From: CAZBBC01 sp964489835
Lineage (GTDB): Bacteria > Calditrichota > Calditrichia > JAJRVZ01
Assembly: GCA_964489835.1 (NCBI GenBank)
Contig: CAZBBC010000002.1
Span: 53,621 to 117,620, forward strand
Length of the DNA stretch: 64,000 nt
Direction: 5' to 3'
Shown: positions 28,101 to 35,808 of the stretch, one piece after another
How the letters are laid out: the number at the start of each line of letters is the position of its first letter
How positions within the stretch are numbered: position 1 is the stretch's first letter
Notes under the pieces: generated by a model
Seen by the model: the letters and a program-made list of their open reading frames with translations, nothing else
What the model was told of the DNA's origin: nothing
Databases searched by the model: none
Program-made: the position numbers and the translations under genes

Positions 28101-28593
28101 GGCGTATAAAACAAAATACCATCCAAGTTTCAGCCAATCGGTAAATATATATTTTGTCGATCCGCAGATAAACGGTTTGCGATATTCACTCTATGAAGGG
28201 GCCTGGACGCAACTGCCGGATTTTACCCCAATAGATCCTGTCCAAAGTGGCACGGTGTATCAGTTTGCTTTGGAAAATATAAAATTTCCCAAATATGATT
28301 TTGCGCTTGTCTTCAACGGCTTTATTGATATAAAAACAAAGGGTAACTATACCTTTTATACAAAATCGAATGATGGCAGTCAATTATTTATCAATAATAA
28401 ACTGATTGTAAATAACGACAAGGAACATATTGTTGAAGAACAGCAGGGCAAAATTTTTCTAACGGTTGGCAAACATGCGATTAAAGTCACCTATTTTCAG
28501 AGCGGCGGTGCAACAGCACTTCAGGTTCTGTATGAAGGCCCGGATCTACAAAAACAGGTGATATCACCGGTTGTTCTCTTCCAGAACAGGTAA
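25114..28593 (+). CDS. GH78 alpha-L-rhamnosidase lipoprotein with PA14
   Basis: 1159 residues, ATG after GAGAGG. The signal ends in IFSHCTKK, a lipobox, so this copy is membrane-anchored, unlike the preceding one. Domain order is the same: N-terminal sandwich (LKCENCINPIGVDESQPRFSW), accessory lectin-like domain, (alpha/alpha)6 barrel with PTDCPQRDERLGWIGDAH near 515 and TTLSEHWNQSGSNNH near 785, greek-key domain, chitobiase-type sandwich (EIRYTLDGSPPTENALLY) and PA14 (FYTKSNDGSQLFINN, VGKHAIKVTYFQSGG). The barrel motif is closer to the common GH78 consensus than in the upstream paralogue, and TTLSEHW differs from TTLWETW, so the two probably cleave different rhamnosyl linkages. The two are old paralogues, clearly diverged. 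Confidence 0.92.
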   Translation: MKPYFKDRFFLILFAIVVLIVMIFSHCTKKRAMVVTHLKCENCINPIGVDESQPRFSWIVQSDTRGQKQTAHQILVASRAELLGKNTGDMWDSGKVLSGKTAHISYAGKSLKSNHSYFWKVQVWDKDGKPGLFSDAATFTTAILNPGDWQAQWIGEGKSKDPVNEAGYYNQALNVDSEGDSIHYNERSLLLRKEITIPKSVESAKVHICGLGYYELTINGQKIGDKVLSPAKTNYRKIVLYDTYDVTSPLKTGQNTIGIMLGNGWFNPLKKWWTWRMQWFGAKRAILQMHLTFSDGTSEIICSDASWKIADGPITRSCIYDGEVYDANQEIPGWNDAGFDDTKWDKAVKVAAPGGKMVSQLMPPIKITQIIMPRSITKVQEGRYVVDMGQNFSGWVRVQIKGKSDEKVTLRYAENLKNDGMIDIRSNNLAAATDVYILKGNNVEIYEPRFTYHGFRYVEISGYSGDLNADDIKGIVVHSAVEPVGKFECSNQRINTIHETILWSQRANLMGFPTDCPQRDERLGWIGDAHVTAEEAIYNFDMNQFYIKWLNDIKSNQNPVDGDIPYIAPRPFMDGVGTPAWSSGYHLIVWYLYQYYGDVNVLAEHFDAMKKYVDHLSSTAENYILPSDQYGDWLSENTDGWWKRGDPLSTSTGYYYYTSQIVAKTAKILGHEDDIKKYETLAKNIKQAWHKRFFDVQNQYYDGGSQFSNTFPLFLNIVPDEYKQGVLSSLINDIYARKGHLSTGILGTKYMMELLLRENRGDIAYLMANQPDYPGWADLIHNRTTLSEHWNQSGSNNHVMFGSVDAWFYKGLAGINTDENAPGFEHIIIKPFIPAGMSWVKASVNTIKGLVKSEWERVDNKFTLKVTIPVNSTASIYILAKRPDLVKESGQSTDLVNDVSFLKMDGRYAVFQVQSGDYSFSSNEVTELIDSPYVSNPKIFPADTFIYKPDKVTVRILSETDSAEIRYTLDGSPPTENALLYTNPIVFETNTTLLARAYKTKYHPSFSQSVNIYFVDPQINGLRYSLYEGAWTQLPDFTPIDPVQSGTVYQFALENIKFPKYDFALVFNGFIDIKTKGNYTFYTKSNDGSQLFINNKLIVNNDKEHIVEEQQGKIFLTVGKHAIKVTYFQSGGATALQVLYEGPDLQKQVISPVVLFQNR

Positions 28594-28926
28594 TTAATAT
28601 AGATTATCATAATAAGTTGAATTTATCTCCCCCTTCGAGGGGGCTGTTACAGTATCACTTTTTTGTACCGCTATAATTATAAACAGGATCTGTCTCCCCC
28701 CGCCAGTGGGCGGATCTTCGACCTTGATAAAGGGGGACTAAGGGGGATATAAAAATAGTCTAAGTTATTTATAAACATCCCCTAACCCCCTTTTTTAAAG
28801 GGTAATAGATTTTGCTTCCGTGATTAGAAAATGTACACGTAAACAAAAAGATGCTTTAAGAATGACATACAGCGATTCTATTAAATCAAAAATTTTATAA
28901 AAAAAAGTTAACAACCAGAGGATAAT
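28594..28926. repeat. Gap with several C/G-rich hairpins
   Basis: No gene. CCCCCT-TCG-AGGGGG (28629-28643) and CCCTTT-TTT-AAAGGG (28788-28802) are perfect three-base-loop hairpins. Between them are the motifs CCGCCAGTGGGCGG and AAAGGGGGACTAAGGGGGAT, typical of dispersed repeats found also near 17150. The ribosome binding site of the next gene (AGAGGA) ends the gap. Confidence 0.75.
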
Positions 28927-30918
28927 ATGAAAATTAAATCTGTTGGTTTTTCCTTCTTACTGATATACCTTGTATTTTTTTTAAATCTTTCTGCAGCAAT
29001 TACCGATACATCTTCACCAAAAAACTTTTTTGTCTCTAAACTTGGTAACAATTCGAACGGCTCTTCCTGGAAGGATGCTTTTGTCACTATCCAGGCAGCT
29101 CTCGATGCGATTCCCGATGGAAGCGGTGGTTACCGTATCATCATCCGTCCGGATACCTATTTTGAGGCGATGTTGTTTCCGGCCAATAAAGGCGCAAAAG
29201 GTGCTTATAACGAACTCATCGGTGATACTGATGGAAAACTGGGCTCAGGTACCACCGGTTGGGTGGTTATTGATGCCGGTGATCCGGAACAAAAGGGTTT
29301 TAAAAGTTATGACTGGTGGGGACCCATTCGCAGTAATTCTCAGGGTTGGTCGGAAGCGCATACGGACTCAACATTTTCCGCTATTGGCTGGGATCGCTGG
29401 AAATTACGACATCTCTATGTAACCGGCGGAGATGCCGGTATTTTTTTTGATTTGACCGATCAGGTAAAACCTTTTTCGGTTATCGTTGAAGATTGTATCA
29501 GCATTGGCCGGGCTTTTGGCGGCGGGGTGGGTAACTGTCTTTCGCGGTATGATGAACCGATTACCTTCAGACGTTGCTCCTTGTGGGCTTTGGATTGGTG
29601 GGGAGATACCGCCGGTGCTTATGTGCGTGTGGAAAATAAGATTATGCCTGATAAAGCGGATGTCGTATTTGAAAATTGTACCATGGTCAGTCCTCAGTGC
29701 GCCCTTAAAGGTAGTAATTTTGGGTTTCATACCTTTACACATGTTAGACTGAGTCGCTGTAAGCTAATCACCTTAAATTTTTCTCAACCCCATGGTACCC
29801 CATCTGACGGAATTATCCAAAGTGTGCAGGAAGGCAAATTATTATCAGTAGATCTCGAAGATTGCATTTTAATGGGTTATAAAGTGTTTGGTGTTATCGT
29901 TAATAAAGAAACGGTTGGTGATATTCAATATACGACAACCGGGGATGTAAAAGCCTATATACAATTTCAGCAAGAAATGCCACCCGGCTTCCATCGCTTA
30001 TCATATTGGCCGGTCGGGGCTTTCCGGGAACTAATACCACCATCACCCAGGCAATCATCCATACTTCTGGATAAAGAATTAGTTCTTAAAGATTTATGTG
30101 AGGTGTCTCCTTTTATCTGGGAAGAGCGGTTGTGTACAATGGAATGCATCCGTCCGGCAAGCGGCGGCAGCATCTCTGATTATTATCTGCTCCTTAGAGA
30201 TTATGAAACAGGAAAAGAGATGGCCCGGTGCGCAACAGGATATGGTTTGGCCTCAATTATCGTTCATAACGGAATGATTCATATCTTTGCATCCCGCTGG
30301 GAAGATGGCCAATGGCGGGATGTCACCCAATTCAAATCTGCTGATTTACAGCAGTGGGAGTCGAACTTGGTAATCCGGGGGGAAAAGGAAGGTATCTTTA
30401 ATACTTCCGTCTGCAAGGATAAAAATGGATTTGTCATGGTCTATGAATCAAGTGATAAGACTTATCCGGCTTTTACGATAAAATTTGCCCATTCATCAGA
30501 TCTGGCTAATTGGAAAAAACTTCCCGATTCAATCATCGGAACAAATCGTTATACTGCCTGCCCGAGTATTCATTATGTTAATGGTTGGTATTATGTGTTT
30601 TATATAGAAAGACGCTCACCACGCTGGGTTTTTGAGACTTATGTCACAAGGTCAGAAGATTTGCATCATTGGGAGCTAAGCGCTGCCAATCCTGTTTTGC
30701 GCGCGGAAGATATAGATGAAGGTATTAATGCCTCTGATCCGGAGATTATAGAATTTGCTGGCAATACTTATATTTACTATGCGGTGGGTGATCAGCTTAC
30801 CTGGATGAATATTAAGCGTGCCCGATATCCCGGTACATTAGAACAATTTCTTGAATCATGGTACACCCAACCAGGTATTCCAGATGTTGGCACTTTGAAA
30901 ATATCCAAATCGAAGTAA
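28927..30918 (+). CDS. Beta-helix protein fused to a GH43-like propeller
   Basis: 663 residues, ATG after CCAGAGGATA. Signal peptide to LSAA. Residues about 35-340 start with FFVSKLGNNSNGSSWKDAF and IQAALDAIPDGSGG, the opening of DUF1565-type right-handed beta-helix proteins, with coils such as VIVEDCISIGRAFGGG and VVFENCTMVS. Residues about 385-650 are a five-bladed propeller like GH43/GH32-type enzymes: GLASIIVHNGMIHIFAS, FNTSVCKDKNGFVMVYE, YYVFYIERRS, SDLANWKKL, ASDPEIIEFAGNTYIYY. The acidic residue in ASDPEI and others may be catalytic, but the canonical GH43 triad cannot be assigned by eye. The combination may cut or bind two parts of one pectic substrate. Secreted. Function of the fusion unknown. 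Confidence 0.7.
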   Translation: MKIKSVGFSFLLIYLVFFLNLSAAITDTSSPKNFFVSKLGNNSNGSSWKDAFVTIQAALDAIPDGSGGYRIIIRPDTYFEAMLFPANKGAKGAYNELIGDTDGKLGSGTTGWVVIDAGDPEQKGFKSYDWWGPIRSNSQGWSEAHTDSTFSAIGWDRWKLRHLYVTGGDAGIFFDLTDQVKPFSVIVEDCISIGRAFGGGVGNCLSRYDEPITFRRCSLWALDWWGDTAGAYVRVENKIMPDKADVVFENCTMVSPQCALKGSNFGFHTFTHVRLSRCKLITLNFSQPHGTPSDGIIQSVQEGKLLSVDLEDCILMGYKVFGVIVNKETVGDIQYTTTGDVKAYIQFQQEMPPGFHRLSYWPVGAFRELIPPSPRQSSILLDKELVLKDLCEVSPFIWEERLCTMECIRPASGGSISDYYLLLRDYETGKEMARCATGYGLASIIVHNGMIHIFASRWEDGQWRDVTQFKSADLQQWESNLVIRGEKEGIFNTSVCKDKNGFVMVYESSDKTYPAFTIKFAHSSDLANWKKLPDSIIGTNRYTACPSIHYVNGWYYVFYIERRSPRWVFETYVTRSEDLHHWELSAANPVLRAEDIDEGINASDPEIIEFAGNTYIYYAVGDQLTWMNIKRARYPGTLEQFLESWYTQPGIPDVGTLKISKSK

Positions 30919-31001
30919 TTGTCCTGATTAAGTACCCATTTAAAGAGGATGTTGCAGTTTCGGTTATTTTTTAGCAAAAGTTCATTTGTGCTATCGATTA
31001 A

Positions 31002-31202
31002 GCAAAATCTATTCGCTTTGAAAGTTTACGAGACGGTTTAGAGGATCTTGAATATTTAAAATTATTGAAAGCGGGGGGTTCCGAAGGGCAGAAACTTTTA
31101 TCCAAAGCGCAAAACGAGCTTGTTCAAACGATGACAGTTTTTGAACAAAATCCCTTTATTCTGATGGCAATGCGCCATCGTGTAACAAAAGCAATTGAAT
31201 AA
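31002..31202 (+). pseudogene. C-terminal remnant of a DUF4091 (GH123-type) protein
   Basis: The frame, open after a stop at 30999, encodes SIRFESLRDGLEDLEYLKLL and about 45 further residues to UAA. SIRFESLRDGLEDxEYLxLL is the hallmark end of DUF4091, the C-terminal domain of GH123-like glycoside hydrolases. There is no start and no catalytic domain upstream. The stop coincides with the beginning of a repeat with ACGCAGAG ends, so repeat-associated rearrangement may have removed the rest. Confidence 0.6.
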
Positions 31203-31356
31203 ACGCAGAGGCCGCTGAGAACGCAGAGGAAGATAATAATAAATAAATAATACAAAATACAAAAAGTGTAACAAGCACTTTATAGGATTTATTAATATAT
31301 TTTTTATCTTTTATTTTGTATTTTTTAATAGCCCTCTCTGCGCACTCTGCGTTAAA
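31201..31356 (-). repeat. MITE-like element, copy 1 (reverse orientation)
   Basis: Begins AAACGCAGAG and ends CTCTGCGTTAAA. The AT-rich interior (TTTTGTATTTT and its complement) matches the reverse complement of the copies at 35506-35719 and 38243-38374. No coding capacity. Confidence 0.75.
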
Positions 31357-31411
31357 AAAATAATGTACTTCTTATAATTTATGACACTAACATAAATATG
31401 GAGATAGTATA

Positions 31412-32509
31412 GTGTCTACAACATCCAAATATCTGATAAGTTATATTGCCCCAGCCGCACCGGCTACCCGCCGGCCAGGGAATGGCAACGAACCATTCCT
31501 TCGTCCCGAGATTGGTTTCACCCCCAAATGGTATCATCATCATCTGAATATTGATTTTGATGAACCCTGGCATACAGATCCGGGTTTTCGTCGTGGAACG
31601 ATTTTGCAAATGCGTGAAGAATTACGCCGCCGTTTTCCGGATACGCAAATTGGTCGGATCGATGAACCGGATAAACCGCTGGATCTGTTAACCGGTACCT
31701 ACGGCGCCAGCAGCATTGCGGCCATTTATGGTGTACCGATTATCTATGCGAAGGATAACTGGCCAAATTGTGCCCATCAGTATTTGAATGAGAAGGAGAT
31801 CGACCTGCTGGAGCCGCCGGATCTGAAAACAAATACGCATTTTAAGGCTTTAATGAAACAGGTTGACTGGATTGCAAAAATAGAAGGCCGGGTTGAAGGA
31901 TTTATCAATTGGCAAGGTGTATTGAACAATGCCCAACGTTTGCGCGGGCAGGATTTGTTTATGGATATGATGATAAATCCCGGGTTGGTAAATCATCTGT
32001 TCGATTGTGTTACAACAACAATGATTGATGCAGCCAAACATCTGCATCAGCGTCAGAGAGAAACAGGCGTGGATGTCCGATTTTTTACGATGAGTAACTG
32101 TCTGGTCAATATGGTTTCTGCCGAACATTATGATCGGTTATTGTTGCCTCACGATTTGCGTATTGCAGAAGCTTTTAAAACGGTGGGTGTTCATAATTGT
32201 GCCTGGAATGCCAACCCTTACCTGGATTCTTATGCAAAGATCCATAATATCAGATATATCGATATGGGACAAGAATCCGATTTAAAAAAGGCAAAAGCAC
32301 TCTTTCCCCAGGGACGCCGGGCAATTATGTATACACCGATGGATGTGGCCAATAAATCGCTTGCAGAGATCAGGACTGATCTGGAAAAAATCGCTGACAC
32401 CTATGGCCCTTGTGATATTGTTGCGGCAGACATCGAAGCCGATACACCGGATCAAAGAGTTATAGATTTTATTAATCTCTGCGAAGAAATTAGTTCAAAG
32501 TGGGAATAA
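31412..32509 (+). CDS. UroD-like protein (uroporphyrinogen decarboxylase family)
   Basis: 365 residues, GTG start at 31412 after ATGGAGATAG. No signal peptide; the only clearly cytoplasmic enzyme in the core of the region. The fold of the UroD/corrinoid methyltransferase superfamily is suggested by VEGFINWQGVLNNAQRLRG, DLFMDMMINPGLVNHLFDCV, MVSAEHYDRLLLPHDLRIAEAF and HNCAWNANPYLDSY, where cobalamin-dependent members keep a zinc-binding His/Cys near this point. The Arg-rich substrate motif of true UroD at the N-terminus is not evident. Family members near glycan genes are unassigned; an inferred option is methyl transfer from O-methylated sugars. No corrinoid protein gene is adjacent, which weakens this. 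Confidence 0.72.
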   Translation: MSTTSKYLISYIAPAAPATRRPGNGNEPFLRPEIGFTPKWYHHHLNIDFDEPWHTDPGFRRGTILQMREELRRRFPDTQIGRIDEPDKPLDLLTGTYGASSIAAIYGVPIIYAKDNWPNCAHQYLNEKEIDLLEPPDLKTNTHFKALMKQVDWIAKIEGRVEGFINWQGVLNNAQRLRGQDLFMDMMINPGLVNHLFDCVTTTMIDAAKHLHQRQRETGVDVRFFTMSNCLVNMVSAEHYDRLLLPHDLRIAEAFKTVGVHNCAWNANPYLDSYAKIHNIRYIDMGQESDLKKAKALFPQGRRAIMYTPMDVANKSLAEIRTDLEKIADTYGPCDIVAADIEADTPDQRVIDFINLCEEISSKWE

Positions 32510-32548
32510 TATTCTGCCATATTTGAGGTGAAAATTAGAATGGTTTTG

Positions 32549-32660
32549 AACGCAGAGTGCGCAGAGATTGCAAAGGTATAAGAATTTTAAAGGGCAAACA
32601 GATATATCAAAATTTAAAATTTAGAATTATTTAAAAAAAACTCTGCGTACTCTGCGTTAA
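32549..32660. repeat. MITE-like element, copy 2 (diverged)
   Basis: AACGCAGAGTGCGCAGAG on the left and CTCTGCGTACTCTGCGTTAA on the right form the terminal inverted repeat. The interior is AT-rich but does not match the other copies well. It lies just before the GH32 gene. Confidence 0.65.
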
Positions 32661-32778
32661 ATAATATCTATATTGTTATTCAAGATATATCGTAAAAATA
32701 CTTTTTTTAATAAAAATGAGGTAAAGATAAAGTTTAGTGGTTGTTCACGAACGGCCATTATTAATGTGGGAGAGCTGT

Positions 32779-34458
32779 ATGAGCAGTAACAAGTTATTTT
32801 TAATTTTTTTAATTATAGGTTTAAATGCTGGAAGTATAAAAGCAGATGATAACAGAGAAATTAATATAACAAAGAACTATCTAAATCTCCCTGTTTCCAA
32901 CGATGCCCCCATGGTGAGAATGCAAATTAAAACTGCTGATCAGTTGTTCCGGGTATTTGATATTCAATTAGCTGAAACGGATCCACAGTATTGGGTGTTT
33001 GTAGATGTGCGGGCTCTCAAAGGTCAAACTATCCATCTTAGTCTGAAAGATTACAATGCGGTTCACATGGGGATAGAAGCCATTTACCAGGACGACAGGA
33101 TTGCCGGAGAGGACAGTCTTTATAAGGAAAAGTTGCGTCCCCAATTTCATTTTACTACCCGTCGTGGTTGGAATAATGATCCCAATGGGCTCGTCTATTA
33201 CAAGAATGAATACCATCTCTTCTATCAACACAATCCTTATAGTACCAAGTGGGGCAATATGCACTGGGGTCAAGCGATCAGCACGGATCTGATTCACTGG
33301 GAAGAATTGGGAGAGGCGCTTTATTCACAGGAAAAATATATGATTTTTTCCGGGTCTGCTGTTGTCGACCATAACAATAGCAGCGGATTTCAGTCCGGAA
33401 ATGAAAAAGTGCTGGTTGCCGCCTATACCGCACATTGGGATGATGGAAAATCTAAATCATTCCAGGAGCAACATATCGCCTATAGTAATGACCGTGGCCG
33501 AACCTGGAAGATATATGAAAAAAATCCGGTGATCGGTGCACAGGAAGAAAAATGGAATACCCGTTATAACCGTGATCCGAAAATATTCTGGTATCAACCC
33601 GGGGGGCACTGGGTGATGGCCCTCTATGAACAAATCGGGATCTCAATTTATACATCGGACAATCTGAAAGATTGGGTCTATCAGAGCCGGTCGGAAGGAT
33701 TCTATGAATGCCCGGAACTTTTTGAGTTAGCGGTCGAAGGCGATCCGGACAACACCAAATGGGTGATGTATGGTGGCTCTGGTAGTTATGTGATCGGCGA
33801 TTTTGACGGTAAAAAATTTATATGGGAGTCTGGAAAATATTGGTATACCGAGGGTTCACTCTATGCGGCTCAAACTTATAATAATATACCAGATTCTGAT
33901 GGACGCCGGATCCAGATGGGCTGGGGAAGAATCGAATTTCCTGGTATGCCTTTCAATCAGATGATGCTATTTCCAACCGAATTTTCCTTACGAACAACAG
34001 CCAATGGTCTACGCTTATTCTGTGAGCCGGTTAAAGAAATTGAAAAACTGCATGTGAAAAGGCACTACTGGCAAAATCTTCCTCTTGATGATATGAATGA
34101 GAAACTAAAAAGTTTTGAAGGGGAACTACTCCATATCAAATGTGAATTGAAAACCGTCGACTCTCAAAAATTTGGAATGATCGTACATGGAAATCGTCTT
34201 ATTTACGATATTGGGAATGGCAATTTGTTTAATGGTTTTCCCTACTCAGGCGTACCGAATAGCAAATCTCTCTATCTTGAAGTGCTTGTTGATCGAACCA
34301 GCATTGAAACATTTCTCGATTATGGTGCCTTTTGTTCTGTTATGGCAAAAGATCTCGAATCTGAAGACAAGGGTATCCAATTCTGGAGTGTTGGGAGAAC
34401 ACCGACTATTTTCATCAGGAATCTGGAGGTCTTTGAGTTGAAGTCAATCTGGGAATAG
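32779..34458 (+). CDS. GH32 fructan hydrolase (levanase/inulinase type), secreted
   Basis: 559 residues from ATG 32779, which starts a signal peptide (MSSNKLFLIFLIIGLNAGSIKA); the frame opens earlier, but those residues fit no signal. After an N-terminal extension of about 100 residues the GH32 propeller begins with PQFHFTTRRGWNNDPNGLVY: WNNDPNG (about 131-137) holds the nucleophilic Asp. YNRDPKIFW (about 262-270) gives the RDP motif, and YECPELFEL (about 307-315) the acid/base Glu. GWGRIEFPGMPFNQMM and a C-terminal sandwich (about 430-559, DRTSIETFLDYG) complete the fold. It cleaves beta-fructosides such as levan, inulin or sucrose. Fructans do not fit a rhamnose-rich substrate, so it may serve a separate food source. 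Confidence 0.93.
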   Translation: MSSNKLFLIFLIIGLNAGSIKADDNREINITKNYLNLPVSNDAPMVRMQIKTADQLFRVFDIQLAETDPQYWVFVDVRALKGQTIHLSLKDYNAVHMGIEAIYQDDRIAGEDSLYKEKLRPQFHFTTRRGWNNDPNGLVYYKNEYHLFYQHNPYSTKWGNMHWGQAISTDLIHWEELGEALYSQEKYMIFSGSAVVDHNNSSGFQSGNEKVLVAAYTAHWDDGKSKSFQEQHIAYSNDRGRTWKIYEKNPVIGAQEEKWNTRYNRDPKIFWYQPGGHWVMALYEQIGISIYTSDNLKDWVYQSRSEGFYECPELFELAVEGDPDNTKWVMYGGSGSYVIGDFDGKKFIWESGKYWYTEGSLYAAQTYNNIPDSDGRRIQMGWGRIEFPGMPFNQMMLFPTEFSLRTTANGLRLFCEPVKEIEKLHVKRHYWQNLPLDDMNEKLKSFEGELLHIKCELKTVDSQKFGMIVHGNRLIYDIGNGNLFNGFPYSGVPNSKSLYLEVLVDRTSIETFLDYGAFCSVMAKDLESEDKGIQFWSVGRTPTIFIRNLEVFELKSIWE

Positions 34459-34545
34459 TGACCCATCCCGACTCGTCGGGATTTCTCGCAGTGACGCCCT
34501 TTTCGTCACTGCGATCCCGATTTATCGGGAGAAGCAGTCTCTATG
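34459..34545. repeat. Hairpin repeat after GH32
   Basis: ATCCCGAC-TC-GTCGGGAT (about 34467-34484) and TCCCGAT-TT-ATCGGGA (about 34514-34530) flank GCAGTGACG and CGTCACTGC, so the whole unit folds on itself. It belongs to dispersed repeats rather than being a terminator, since no T-run follows. Confidence 0.65.
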
Positions 34546-34590
34546 TCCAAATTTTAGTATAAACCCAACACTCATGAAAAGAGATTTAAC

Positions 34591-35064
34591 ATGAAGCGTC
34601 ACAAAAACAATATTTTAGTCCTATCAATTATTGTACTGCTTTGCATCATTGATTTAGCTTATACACAATCGCCCAAACATTTTGATTATATCGATTCATT
34701 CATGGCGGCGGATTCGACCCAATTACGCTATAACACGCTCACTTATCTTCATGGCCGTAACCACTTTTTTCTGCGCAGCGGCCGGGCCTTGATGGTAATC
34801 CAGTCGGATAAAGTAGATGTGGGTCCGGCAATCAACTACTGGCTGTTTGATGCCGGGACTCCTAAGCAGAGTGGGAAAAAAGTACATGCCTTTAATTTCA
34901 ACCCGCAATCCGGAAACGTTTTTTCCAGTACACTTAAGGTGATTATAAAAAATGTACCCTTTATCGCTTTTGGCGAACAGACAAAGGTACAATGGGTCGA
35001 AGAGAATGGTCTCCCCCAGGTTGAGGGGCGTTTACCTATTCGATTCATGATAAAGATAAATTAA
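34591..35064 (+). pseudogene. N-terminal part of a secreted protein, truncated
   Basis: 157 residues. Signal peptide (LVLSIIVLLCIIDLAYTQS), then YIDSFMAADSTQLRYN, HFFLRSGRALMVIQSD and NYWLFDAGTPKQSGKKVH, which look like the first beta-rich domain of a large glycan-acting enzyme. I do not recognise the family. From about residue 148 (EGRLPIRFMIKIN) the frame runs into sequence that, in another frame, encodes the tail of a Y1 transposase, so the gene was cut by that element and the rest lost. Confidence 0.6.
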
Positions 35065-35177
35065 TAGAATATATTAAGAACCAGGTTAAACATCATAAAA
35101 CTGAAACGTTTATTGATGAGTATAAAAGATTATTGAAAGAGTTCAAGATAGAGTTTGATGAGAAGTATTTGTTGTAA
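35037..35177 (+). pseudogene. C-terminal tail of an IS200-like/REP-type (Y1) transposase
   Basis: 46 codons in frame from 35037: LIEYIKNQVKHHKTETFIDEYKRLLKEFKIEFDEKYLL and stop, in which YIKNQxxHHKxxTFxxEYxxLLxxFxIExDExYL is the well-known end of REP-associated tyrosine transposases. The catalytic HUH and Tyr parts are missing. It overlaps the truncated end of the preceding secreted gene and is followed at once by three short hairpins (35202-35288), the arrangement expected of a transposase with its hairpin repeats. Confidence 0.7.
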
Positions 35178-35201
35178 GTGAGTAATGTTACAAAGATAAT
35201 T

Positions 35202-35288
35202 AAACTGCTTTGCAGTTTGGAAGTTAGGAGTTTATTATGTCTTCGGGTTTTACCCGAAGTTAATCATTTTTAACTGCTTTGCAGTTAA
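35202..35288. repeat. Three TTT-loop hairpins next to the transposase tail
   Basis: AAACTGC-TTT-GCAGTTT (35202-35218), CTTCGGGT-TTT-ACCCGAAG (35241-35259) and TTAACTGC-TTT-GCAGTTAA (35270-35288). All stems are perfect and all loops are TTT; the outer two share a stem, the middle one differs entirely. They lie within 30 bases of the Y1 transposase tail. The following part of the gap up to 35505 shows nothing I can name. Confidence 0.85.
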
Positions 35289-35505
35289 AATTAAGTTTAA
35301 TATAAGGTCATCAATATCTTTCTGTGTTTGTTTCCGATAAGTTTAATGCAAATTCAAATATTTTGTGATTTATAATTCTTACCCTAAAGGTAGAAAAGTC
35401 AAAAATAAGATACGGTAATAGAAGTAAAGTAATTAAAGAAATAATGTGTCAAAAGTTGCATACAAAAAATGAAATATATATTTGAAGCAAAATATAGAAT
35501 ATTTT

Positions 35506-35719
35506 TTAAACGCCGAGATCCTGCCTGCCGTGTCGTAGATCCCGTTTTACGGGGCAGGCGCGGCGCAGAGAACACGATGAGATCTAATAAAAAATACAAA
35601 ATAAAAGGTACAAAATATTTATAGAAATCCAATAAAGTAGTTATTACTCTTTTTGTATTTTGTATTATTTATTTATTATTTTGTTCCTCTGCGGAACTCA
35701 GCGTTCTCAGCGTTAAAAA
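35506..35719 (+). repeat. MITE-like element, copy 3, before GH3
   Basis: Starts TTAAACGCCGAG, ends CTCAGCGTTCTCAGCGTTAAAA. A nested insert with CCCGT-TTT-ACGGG lies near 35540. The inner stretch 35583-35690, with AAAAATACAAAATAAAAG and TTACTCTTTTTGTATTTTG, is nearly identical to copy 4 after the GH3 gene, in the same orientation. Confidence 0.8.
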
Positions 35720-35808
35720 AGACTTGCATTATTGAGTACCCATGTTGTATTTGACTATATTTTAATTAAATATTATTGATAGTACATTTCAATTAAAAAG
35801 GAGAAGTC

